DNA of 64,000 nt, taken from contig QZCP01000257.1 in assembly GCA_003956705.1 (NCBI GenBank), forward strand, positions 215,017-279,016, given 5' to 3'. The translations under genes and the position numbers were made by a program. Shown here one piece after another: positions 33,771 through 43,364 of this stretch (position 1 is its first letter; the number at the start of each line of letters is the position of its first letter). The notes under the pieces were generated by a model. The model saw nothing but the letters and a program-made list of their open reading frames with translations, searched no databases and was not told where the DNA came from. The stretch comes from Brevipalpus yothersi. Lineage: Eukaryota > Arthropoda > Arachnida > Trombidiformes > Tenuipalpidae.

Positions 33771-36700
33771 TCATTCATATTCACTGTGTGAGTAGTTCAA
33801 TCTTGAAAATTTTTTGCTAACAATTTCCAAAATCTCCTCAGATATCTTATCTGGATTGCTCAATATGTTTGTGGTTGTACTCAAGTTTCTTAATGCATTC
33901 AACGCCTCTGTAAAAGAAGAAGAAGAAAAAAAAATTGAACAAGCCATTGGTTAATGAAAACAAACAAATGATACTGCCTCACGATGCTCAAGGAAGCATC
34001 TGAAAGCTTAAGATCGGCATCTCATCGTGTCTCTTGTTCAAGGTGATATTTGCGAACTAACCTCTTCGTAGCGTTTGAAGTGAACAATTTTGCTCCATCC
34101 ATCGTATAATCGAGTGGCACATGTCATCAAAGTCGTTGGTAGTAACAGCAGTCATATAGCTTTCCAACAAGGATTCCATGAGCAATCCAAACTAAATCAA
34201 CCAATGTGATGAAAAGTGAGAGATTTTTTCGAAAATTTCAATTAGATGTCGATTGACAAACACAATATGCAAGTGGAATTATTTCAACAAGTATCTTCCT
34301 ACTCACAATGTGAAATTTCCAATCCCGTGAGGTTCGTTCCCTTATGTAGGCATCGAAACGCTCGCGTTTTTGGCTAGCATGTTGGCACGTAATAGGCACT
34401 CCGGTAGCTGGCAGTTGACTGTGAAAAACCCTGAATGTAAGATACATGTTAACACATGGTAGGCAGCATTTTGAGGAAGAGCGATAAAATGCTTCTGGTA
34501 TGATAGAACCAAAACGTACCCGATTGCATGATTTAAGCTCTCTATTTGTTTACGCAATTTTTCACTTTCCTCCTTGTATTGTTGTCGCTCTTGCTTCATC
34601 TGTCTTATATGTTCAGCAGCTTTCTGCAGCATAGCTGCCTTACTAATTTTTGTGCTCGAATTTTGGCTAACAGAAGGCAACAGAGTTCGAAGAGTGTCAA
34701 ATCCATTTTTGATATTACATCGTCGCTTTTGCTCAGCATTGATGTGTGACACACGTCGATGTTCCTTGTAATTTATTTTCTCCGATTCACTCTTAGTTTG
34801 GGAAGGCTTATGGAGAAACAAGGCCGGCGGTCCAAGAGGCGATGCAACGGGAGTCTCGGTACCAGAGTCTTTTGATGATGAAAAAAAAGGTCCCAGGCCT
34901 GATGGTGAAAGTGTTGACGATATTTTTCGAACCGGTTTACCACCACTACCACCACCAACACCAACATTATTCGAAAATAGTGGCTGATGTGAGCTTGTTG
35001 GGCTGCCAAGGGACGTTCGAGTGGGTGAGCTGTCAGTCAAAATGCCTGGAGCAATCGAATTAGATGGTTGCCTAAGGGTTTGTTGTTGCTGCTGCTGTTG
35101 CTGCTGCTGTTGCTGTTGATGATGGTGATGAATCGAGTCCACGTTTGCCGTCGAATTGCTAAGAATTCTATTTGTACCAAAAGGAAAGCCTAAATTCATA
35201 GTGGAGGTATTGCCATGAAATTGATAAGGCTGTTCAGACGATGATCCATTATTTTTGTCGAATGTGTTCAATGATGATAGTGAGGCACTCTTTGTATTCA
35301 TACTATTTCCAATAGACAGTCCACTGTTAAGTCCACTACTGTTATTCATCATCGATGATGCTGTAGTGGTGTTCGACAAGAGTTGAGCAATCATGCTCGG
35401 CTGTTCTGGCAACAAGTATCCCGAAGGGTATCGTTTTGAGGTATATGAACTGATATCATGAGAAGATGACATAGATGGAGAAGAATGATTCGAATTGGCG
35501 CTACTACTACTACCCGTTAGCTGTATATTGGAATCATATGAAGAATCTGATGGAAAAGGACACCTCAACGATGCCAGATTATGTTGGCTTTGTTGAAGTA
35601 TCTGAGCATTTAGAGCTGGACCAATGGCATTGCGACGATGAACAAAAACTGGTAAAGAATTAGATCGTTCCATAGTTTTTCTTTGTTGACTGGCATTTTG
35701 AACAGGGGATGAAGTCATTGAGGTATTTGCGACCGGTTGAGTCTGTACCTGAGGTGCGGAAGATTGAAGTTGAGCTTTCGGATGCATATGGGGAGTTGAA
35801 ACACTCCGACATCGGACAGATTTTTCTGGTGTTTGATTCCATTTCAATGGCCCGTACGATCCGATAGAACTTGTTGACTGGGATGTTTCAGATGAATTGG
35901 TAGCCATTTGACAAGAATCCTGTTTGATCATATTCGCATCGAAACCAGAATTATTTGCCTGAGATGTGATCGAATTGATCATGCATTCATATTCATTTTG
36001 TGATGATTGTTCTAACGATTTCATGGATTCATTCGATGCCTGATGACCATAAGATAATTGATTCATTGAGCTGATTTGTACTTGCATATCGGATGATTCG
36101 AGTGTGCCCATGGATGACATATTCGTAGCTGCTGATGATGAGCTGCCCATATTATTTCTCGAGTTGATAAGTCCTTGGCTGTATGCTTGATCTAATGGTT
36201 GCGTCATTGGTTGATTCATTGCTGCGATCATGTTAGAGATAGGCTGCTGTGAATAGCCCATCATGCCCTGTGTCATGTTATCATTGTCGTCCGTAAAAGA
36301 ATCTTTATCCTCGATCGATGTGGTGACCTGAGCCGAAGGGTTCACAATCCAGTTTACCGATTGATTGTAACTAGATACAGGTGATCCGCCATGCCTCTGA
36401 ATGATAAAACCGAAATGAAATATCAACATTCGTCAATCTAAAGATCGACTCTAGTGTGAATTTACCGAACATCTTTCAGCGGCCCTATACGATTCTCGAT
36501 TGTTTTCAGAAGAATTTTCTTCCAGCAGTGGAGGCAAGACTGAAAATCGAGATATAAGGTAATCTGAAATGAGAGAGGAAAAGAAAATTTGTGATCACAA
36601 CAAGATCAAAAAAATTTCCACCACAATTGTTGTTGTTTTTTTCTCACCACGTTGTGTGTGTGAGAGAGCATTTGATGATAATGTACCGTTAGGATGACAA

Positions 36701-36804
36701 ATACAATGATCGAAATACAATCAAAACTAACCTTCTTTGATGAGATCAACAATTTCCTCTGCCTCTCGAGATAATTCACCGCTCGATCTGTACGTATTAT
36801 CCAT
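33771..36804 (-). CDS. Mondo: Mondo/MLXIP-like bHLH-leucine-zipper transcription factor
   Basis: Six exons on the minus strand: 36732-36804, 36466-36563, 34520-36396, 34307-34430, 34062-34191, 33771-33907 (812 aa; all phases agree). The C-terminal part is typical of Mondo (MondoA/ChREBP): a bHLH-zipper at about residues 600-683 (HRRVSHINAEQKRRCNIKNG, loop, zipper to LNHAIG). It is followed by the dimerisation/cytoplasmic-localisation region with QLPATGVPIT, SRDWKFHI and the terminal LRNLSTTTNILSNPDKISEE, which parallels human LRQLGTSTSILTDPGRIPEQ. Mondo pairs with Mlx, senses glucose phosphates and activates carbohydrate-response genes. The middle is Ser/Asn/Gln-rich with a His-Gln run (35091-35130 region). 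The start is MDNTYRSSGEL, then REAEEIVDLIKEDYL. I see no Mondo conserved region (the N-terminal nutrient-sensing half), so either upstream exons are missing from my model or this gene encodes a short form. Confidence 0.86.
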
Positions 36805-37421
36805 TCTTTATTGGTGTATTTGTGTTCGTGTCAAAGATGATCCACCAAAGAACGAGTCTTAATGCTGCCGAGTCAATAGTCGAGCCAAAACACAAAACAC
36901 ACTCTCACTTTCTCTCTCTCTCACACACACACACTATGTGGTAAGCCTGACCACTGATAAGTTTGCCAAGTGATCAGAATCCACTGGTAGGCGGCCCAGG
37001 ACGGGAGGGTGAAGAAACGGATGGACCACAAAATGAGGGTAGACAAATTTCACATTCGAATGGGAATCCAGCCAGAGAAGAAGGGCAAATTAAAAAAAAA
37101 GAAGGTATTTATTTACACACAATCAACGATCATCAACGAAAAACATGGCTGCATCAGCTCGCGCGAGGCCTCTCTCAACATCACCACTTCTCTTCATCCT
37201 TCTTCAATCTATCTTTTTTTAACAGACTTTCAACAATCTTCGTCCGAACGTAGGCCACTAGGAGCGCTACTGGAAGAGATCGAGATCTACGAAAATTACG
37301 TTAGACGCGAAAAGTGCGCTAATTTGAAAAGAGGAGCTTCGAATAAACTTTTTTGTTCAATTGCATGTAATTGATCGTTATTTTTTCGATGATCACTTTT
37401 TTGTTGCTGTTCTGACAATTG

Positions 37422-37479
<58 letters not shown>

Positions 37480-37904
37480 GGAAGCTGATTGTTAGAGATT
37501 TTAGAGTGGAGAATATCGAATCAGCTGAATACATTTGAACAAAAAGTATGTGAAAAACTTTTAAAGAATTGTATAGGAGAAGTATCGTTGAACTTCTCGA
37601 GTATTCGGTTTTATGCAAATTCACATGATTTTTTGTCGACTTGATATTCTCATGATTCCTCGTGGATTTGGTTCATTATTCAAGCATAGAAAAGGGGCTT
37701 TTTAGTAGGTGTCTTCAAAGCTACACAATATGCGATCATGTTCGTTAGTGATCCGATTCTCGTTAGCTTAATTTTAGAGCGTTCAACTGACATTAGATGA
37801 ACTTCAGAATTCTAAGCGATTAGTTGTTTTTATTTCAGGGAAAAGCATTCCATTGATGAGCCTCAAGCTTAGATTAGCATATCTCTTTTGATCAGTTATG
37901 TTCT
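36805..37904. other. Mondo-like 5' flank
   Basis: No gene is seen. It includes CA-rich and CT-rich stretches at about 36895-36935 and a (TG)26 tract at 37425-37476. If the Mondo-like gene has further 5' exons they would be here or beyond, but I could not find sequence resembling the Mondo conserved region. Confidence 0.5.
37425..37476. repeat. (TG)26 microsatellite
   Basis: A perfect TG dinucleotide run upstream of the Mondo-like gene. Confidence 0.95.
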
Positions 37905-38360
37905 CTTGCATTTTCCCATCAGATGATGGTGAGATTCTGTGAGCTCTGAAATTGATAATCAGATTTTCACTGAAAAAGCTTAACTGAAAAAATTCCAAAT
38001 AAGAATTACGATATCTATGTCATCCATGTTAATTCAATGAGGACCGCATCATGCGACTTTTTTCCCCCACACTACAAACGAATCATCATAATAGAGTGAA
38101 TATATTGATCGTCAACTCGTAATGCAATGCAAGAAATACTTGACTGAAACTCGTAGAAAGCATCCAATCATCTTACAATCTTTGTTAGTGAGAATCATGA
38201 GCCGTCAGCGAAAAATCACAGCTCTTGACGCAACAGATTGTGACGCTAATTTTCCTTCTCTCTGAGAATAGGTAGTAGATCACTGAATCATCTCATTTTT
38301 GTGAGATAAATAGGAACTGAATATCTTCAAAAATTTGTTTATCCAATCAGGAATAGACTA
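37905..38360 (+). repeat. Right arm of the diverged inverted repeat
   Basis: Counterpart of 33156-33640 in opposite orientation. Homology runs from about GATGATGGTGAGATTCTGTG at the inner end to ATCCAATCAGGAATAGACTA at the outer end. The spacer between arms is about 4.3 kb and contains only the Mondo-like gene and its flanks. Confidence 0.8.
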
Positions 38361-38496
38361 TATTTTATATATTATATGATATAAGACATAAGATATAAGA
38401 TTTAACTTTTTCGCAGCCAAAATAGATGGCTAAAAAAGTTGTTTGAGGTGGAAAATATAAGCAAAATTGACATTTATAATTGAACAAATACTTGAT

Positions 38497-38855
38497 TCAA
38501 TATCCATAACGAATGCTTTGAATAATTTGGAATATAGCTGATCCACAGACCACAAAGATGAAAAGAGCCAAAAGCCATGGTCCAATAGGATATTTGTCAT
38601 CTTGATTTTTCTGTACATACATACACACGGCATTACAAAAGCAATTACCACCCAAATACACACACAAACATGTCCAACAAAGCAGGAAGAAGAAAACAGA
38701 ATCAATCAATTAAAAATTGAACTAAAAATTAACAAATTATGCTCTCAACCATTAAATATGAATGCAATACTTACGGTTGTTTTGGGTACATTTCCTCGTA
38801 GTGTCACATTCTTGGATGCCTTTTCATTGGCCACTTTCATCTTTTGCTGCCTCAT
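38497..38855 (-). CDS. SERP1: Stress-associated ER protein RAMP4/SERP1
   Basis: Two exons on the minus strand, 38775-38855 and 38497-38610, give 64 aa. RAMP4 is a small tail-anchored protein at the Sec61 translocon that stabilises newly made membrane proteins during ER stress. The N-terminal cytosolic part, MRQQKMKVANEKASKNVTLR then GNVPKTT, is the conserved basic segment. The C-terminal anchor GPWLLALFIFVVCGSAIFQI is essentially identical to vertebrate RAMP4, ending SIRYGY. The usual length is 63-66 aa. The start (MRQQKM) differs slightly from the common MVAKQRIR-type start, but reading frame, donor and acceptor fit. It is divergent from WDR83, 406 bp apart. Confidence 0.95.
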
Positions 38856-39261
38856 TTCGGCGTAATTACGGTAATACAAACCAAATCAACACTATTATAT
38901 AATCACCAATATATTTTTAATTATCAATATGAAAAAAAGAGGAAAAGCTACATATGTTATGTCATGAAACTTGTAATCCAAAACACAACTGCCAAGCTGT
39001 ACAAGCAACTTACTTACTTACTTTGACTGGTGGCGCAATCAAAACACATACACAAAACGGCCATGTTTATCATAACATTTGCCGGCTTTACATGGAATAG
39101 AGGCGCGAACAGTATTCACCTGAAATGTATTATTAATTGAATACTATTGTGGTTGATGGTTGTGTGTGTGTGTCCATGATTTGTAATGGTGAAGGAGGAT
39201 AATCATCTGATGTGGATCACTACTACTAGATGTGCTGTGGTGTGATGATAACTTGTTGATG
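38856..39261. other. Divergent spacer, RAMP4 / WDR83
   Basis: 406 bp between two head-to-head start codons, likely a shared bidirectional promoter region and 5' UTRs. A short GTAAGTAAGTAA-type run on the minus strand lies near 39011-39022. Confidence 0.5.
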
Positions 39262-42200
39262 ATGAAAATCAAATCGAATAAAATTCAAACACTCGCCTGT
39301 CAACAAGGTGGTATTCGAGCAGTACGATTTAATGGTAAGTAATAGTTTGTGATGATTATTATTATTATCACATTATTTTCTCTTGATGTTTGAGAGGTGC
39401 TTTTTGGTAGTTGACTGTTCAATTGATTTTGTAACAAAATTTTTGTTTTTTTCTGTGCTTATTCTGTGTTTATTCGCTGTGTTTGCTGGTAATCGTTGAC
39501 AGTTGATGGAGAATATTGTTTAACATGTGGTGGAGATAAAACTTTGAAATTATGGAATCCACGTAAACCATTGTTACTGAAAACTTATCTTGGACATCGA
39601 TATGATGTGAAAGACGCTCGTGGCTCTCACGATAGTTCTAGTATAGTTTCTGCTGGATCCGATAAATGTGTCATCCTTTGGGATGTGGCAACTGGTCAAC
39701 CATTGAGAAATATTCAAGCTCATCTGGCAGATATTAATTGTGTTGTGTTCAACGACAATTCGTCGGTAATTTTTTCTGGCTCTCTGGACTGTTCAGCCAA
39801 AGCGTGGGACTGTAAAAGTCGAAGTCGTGAGCCCATCCAAGTATTTTGTGAAGCCAAAGATAGTGTCTCATCGATAGCCATAGCAAGTCATGAAATAACG
39901 ATAGCATCTTTGGATGGTAAAGTTCGACGATATGATCTGAGAAAAGGACAAATGTTTTCCGATGATGCATCAGGCAAGTTAATCATTATTTATTCACTTA
40001 GGATCCGATTTTCATTCGATATCAAATTGAATATATTGTTGGCGCTATTAATACGATTGTTTAATGTCTCTCTTTCTCTCTCATAGAGATGGTCAATCAT
40101 ATATCTCTCACTCGTGATTCTCAATGTACTCTCATATCGTGTGCCAATGGATTGATCAAACTCTTAGACAAGAGTACCGGTGAAGTTCTTTCAGAGTAAG
40201 CATTTTTTATAAGATCATCAATTATTAGAAATATTAATATCGGTTCATCCCAGTTGGGCTTCTATCCTTGATCTATTCTTGAAAAGGCAGTCTTTCTATA
40301 TCGTTTGATCGAACTGAGTTTAAAATCTGATCATGGAAATTTGAGCTTCAAGGCTACATTATTGAGAAATTTGGCAGCTGAACGTTTCGAATTTTTGCAT
40401 TTCTGTTAATTCGATCAGTACCTTTATATTCTCAGCTATCCAGAAAATTCATTTGGAAAATAATTTCTCGATTAGCAACTTGGTGTTTTATCATTAACTA
40501 GAACGAGATGATTAAATGTGTACCTGAAATTTATCAGAGGCAGGGTCAATAATTGAAATGCTCGTCCTAACAAAGGACAAGCTTTTTGAATAATGGAAAG
40601 TCTGTTCATTGAAGAACGCCTCCTCTCTATTTCGTACAGACAATTCTCTATTGTAAGCAGTGTATATTTTTAAACCAAAGATACCATTTTGACTGTGGAA
40701 TTTTCAATCTCTCAGACACTATGTAATATTATTATTATTATTATCTTGTGTCTGGACTTCCGTTATCGTAAGAATGCTAAGATGAAATATGCCACAGCCA
40801 TTGTTTCTGAAAGACAAGGCATTGATCAAAGCACCACCAGATCTTTGTGTTATTGGTCAAAGTTTAGAGCCAAAATTTCGTGTCCACAAACTCATTCTCA
40901 TGTGCATCAGCCCCTATTTTCAAAAGTTATTCCTGTATCGTCGTGATTTAAAGAAACTTTCCCTTTCCGATGAGGTCGGACAACAGCAAATGTTAGAATA
41001 CATTCAATTAGATCTCGTTAATCCAGCCGTTCTTTCTGTGATCCTCGATTATGCCTACTCTGGTCAGGTTAAAATGGATCTCGAACGAGTCCAAGATTTA
41101 GTGATTGCTGCTGATATGTATGACATTCATGGTCTCGTTGAAGAGGCTACAACATTCCTCAAATCATGTCTAAATCCACTTAATTGCATAGGAATTTTTT
41201 CATTTGCTCAAGCCTACAATTGTTTAGATCTTGAAACCAACTCAAAACGTTATATTCTCAAAAATTTTGAGCGCATATGGCCTGACAGTGAAGAATTTGT
41301 GAGCCTGATGGATGTAAATCTTCTTCAAACCTTACTTTCTTCCAACTTTTTATACACCAAAGAGGAGCTCTCCAACTGGCAATGCTTAATTAAATGGATT
41401 GAGTATGATTCATCATCACGTCTTGGCCACTTTGAAGCTTTAGCTGATTTGATACGCTTCGGTCTGATCGGTGCTTCATCACTACAACAAGAGGTTTTGT
41501 GTCATCCGTTCATCGAATCTCATCAAAGAATCCAGAATTTGATCAATGAAGTTATTCTTGCCCGAAGTATGTTGGAAGCCTGGGAAAGGCCAACAACCAG
41601 TCCAGTTCATCTCACTGCATCCGTGAAGAAGCAATTGGTTCCTCGTTTTCCGAAGGACATAATTTTTGTTTTCGGTGGTCGAGCGTTGGATGTCGAATTT
41701 GTATCACCCGAAAAAGAAGTTGAATCGTATGATCATCGAGCTGAACGATGGAGAAAAGTTCCACTCGAAGATCCAAGTGGTCCACGCGATCATCATCAAG
41801 TTGCTGTAATCGGCCAATGTATCTATGTTCTTGGAGGTCATCATGGTCCAGTTAATGTTTATAACTCTTGTCGCCGTCTCAACTTAAATACTCGTGAATG
41901 GCATGAGATAGCTCCGATGAGAGAAAAAAGAGCTTTCCATGCCAGTGTTATATTTAATGATCATATTTTTGCAATCGGAGGATACAATGGATCTTGGAGA
42001 GTGGACACTGTTGAAAAGTATGACGTCAATCTTAATCAATGGTCCGCAGTTGCATCCATGAACGAACGTCGCAGTGGAGCTGGAGCCACAGTTCTAGATG
42101 GTAAGATCTATGTAGCTGGAGGCTTCAGAGATCTGTCCTATTTGAGTACTGCCGAATGCTACGATCCGGGAACAAATGTGTGGACTATGATAGCTGATAT

Positions 42201-43316
42201 GAACAAATCTCGAAGTTCACCAGCCGTGGTGGCTCTCAATGGTCATGTATATGTGATTGGAGGTTTATCAAATCATGGTTTATTGTCTTGTGCGGAACGT
42301 TATGATCCACGAACTGACCAATGGACTATCATTGAGGGAGAGATGGTCGAAAAGAAGTGTAGTGCAGCTGCCGTTGTTATGGATGGAAAAATACTTGTCA
42401 TTGGAGGATGGAATGGTATCGGAGGCTTGAGAACTGTTGAAATTTGGTGTGATCAATCCAAAAGTTGGTGTTTAGGAACAAAATTGATCAAACGTCGAAC
42501 CGGATGTGCTGCTTGTGTGGTTCATGATATTACCAATATCGAGGATTATGCTTATCCGAATCGGGAGAGTATTGTACAAGAACGAATTATGAACGCTCTT
42601 GGACTGTCCGAAGGGGAGAATCAAGATTCTCGTAAAGCAAATTTAGAGGAAAATCTTGAGGGCATAAACAGAAATTCCATCATGGCCAGTGATGCCCCGA
42701 ATAGAAGAATGGATAGAATGGAACTTGATCGATCTTGAGATCCTTATTTGAATTATTATCCTGTAATCATACATAATTTCGGTCACCTACAAGCAATTCG
42801 CTATTAGTAAAACTAGAAATTTCGGCAACATTATTCAAAGATGAAATAATTTCACTAAATAATCTCTCTGTATTCATATGTATTTCTCTGAGGACTTCTG
42901 GAGAATTTAGCCTGACACTTATCTTCGACTGAAGATGACAAACTTTGATCTGAGCTCAAAGAGAATTTCTCTTTATCTCTATCTCTTAGATATCGTGGTC
43001 ACAAAAGTCGGAAATACCGAATCGAGTGTGGTTTGGCTATCAATGATTCACTCATAATTTCTGGTTCGGAAGACTCGAATGTTTATTGTTGGGATCTGAT
43101 GAAGGTAAATTGAGACTTATTTGATTTTCTAGATTGCACATTATACGCTAATTTTTTTCATCTTTCTATTAGGGAGATGTGGTGGAGAAGATACATCTTC
43201 CGATGCATAGAGTTGTCCACTCATTGAGCTGTCATCCTTCGAAAAATGAAATATTGACTGCCGCTGAGGGCAGCGTTTATCTTTGGGAGCTTGATTCGAC
43301 TGAAGAAGAAGCGTGA
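39262..43316 (+). CDS. WDR83: WDR83/MORG1, WD40-repeat scaffold
   Basis: Five exons: 39262-39334, 39503-39973, 40087-40195, 42990-43104, 43173-43316 (303 aa; phases agree). WDR83 is a seven-bladed WD40 protein known as the ERK-cascade scaffold MORG1 and as a spliceosome-associated factor. Matching blocks: GGIRAVRFNVDGEYCLTCGG, DKTLKLWNP, AGSDKCVILWDV, VRRYDLRKGQMFSD, LLDKSTGEVLSEYRGHKS and VVHSLSCHPSKNEILTAAEG. The length is near that of human WDR83 (315 aa). Intron 2 (39974-40086) has a GC donor (CAG/GCAAGT) with an AG acceptor. The neighbouring GT would break the frame, so this looks like a true GC-AG intron. Intron 3 (40196-42989, 2.8 kb) holds a complete same-strand Kelch gene. The gene ends 48 bp from the UBE3C stop on the other strand. 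Confidence 0.95.
40789..42738 (+). CDS. KLHL10: BTB-BACK-Kelch protein, KLHL10-like, nested in a WDR83 intron
   Basis: An intronless 649-aa frame from ATG 40789, lying wholly inside WDR83 intron 3 on the same strand. It should be a Cullin-3 substrate adaptor. The BTB domain is at about residues 15-125 (FRVHKLILMCISPYFQKLF, AYSGQVKMDLERVQDLVIAA), then the BACK domain. Six Kelch blades follow from about residue 290, with GG motifs such as IFVFGGR, IYVLGGH, IFAIGGYNGSW, IYVAGGF, VYVIGGL and ILVIGGWNG. The C-terminal GCAACVVHDITNIEDYAYPN closely parallels the end of KLHL10 (LSCCVVPGLANVEEYA), which is the reason for that assignment. In flies and mammals KLHL10 acts in the male germline. The basic, Asn-rich C-terminal tail of about 60 aa is extra. 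Single-exon structure inside an intron suggests an old retrocopy or intron loss. The BTB start is atypical (PDLCVIGQSLEP). Confidence 0.85.
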   Translation: MPQPLFLKDKALIKAPPDLCVIGQSLEPKFRVHKLILMCISPYFQKLFLYRRDLKKLSLSDEVGQQQMLEYIQLDLVNPAVLSVILDYAYSGQVKMDLERVQDLVIAADMYDIHGLVEEATTFLKSCLNPLNCIGIFSFAQAYNCLDLETNSKRYILKNFERIWPDSEEFVSLMDVNLLQTLLSSNFLYTKEELSNWQCLIKWIEYDSSSRLGHFEALADLIRFGLIGASSLQQEVLCHPFIESHQRIQNLINEVILARSMLEAWERPTTSPVHLTASVKKQLVPRFPKDIIFVFGGRALDVEFVSPEKEVESYDHRAERWRKVPLEDPSGPRDHHQVAVIGQCIYVLGGHHGPVNVYNSCRRLNLNTREWHEIAPMREKRAFHASVIFNDHIFAIGGYNGSWRVDTVEKYDVNLNQWSAVASMNERRSGAGATVLDGKIYVAGGFRDLSYLSTAECYDPGTNVWTMIADMNKSRSSPAVVALNGHVYVIGGLSNHGLLSCAERYDPRTDQWTIIEGEMVEKKCSAAAVVMDGKILVIGGWNGIGGLRTVEIWCDQSKSWCLGTKLIKRRTGCAACVVHDITNIEDYAYPNRESIVQERIMNALGLSEGENQDSRKANLEENLEGINRNSIMASDAPNRRMDRMELDRS

Positions 43317-43364
43317 AATCTGATTACATTTTTTTATACAGGACAATTTAATAAGAAGGCCTCC

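Noticed and set aside
36963..37374. Open frames upstream of the Mondo-like gene as possible missing N-terminal exons
   Set aside because: They are on the opposite strand to the gene, and neither their translations nor the minus strand show Mondo conserved-region sequence.
39030..39120. Short minus-strand coding-like stretch upstream of RAMP4
   Set aside because: Only about 26 codons, no recognisable homology, and it cannot be joined in phase to the RAMP4 exons. More likely 5' UTR.
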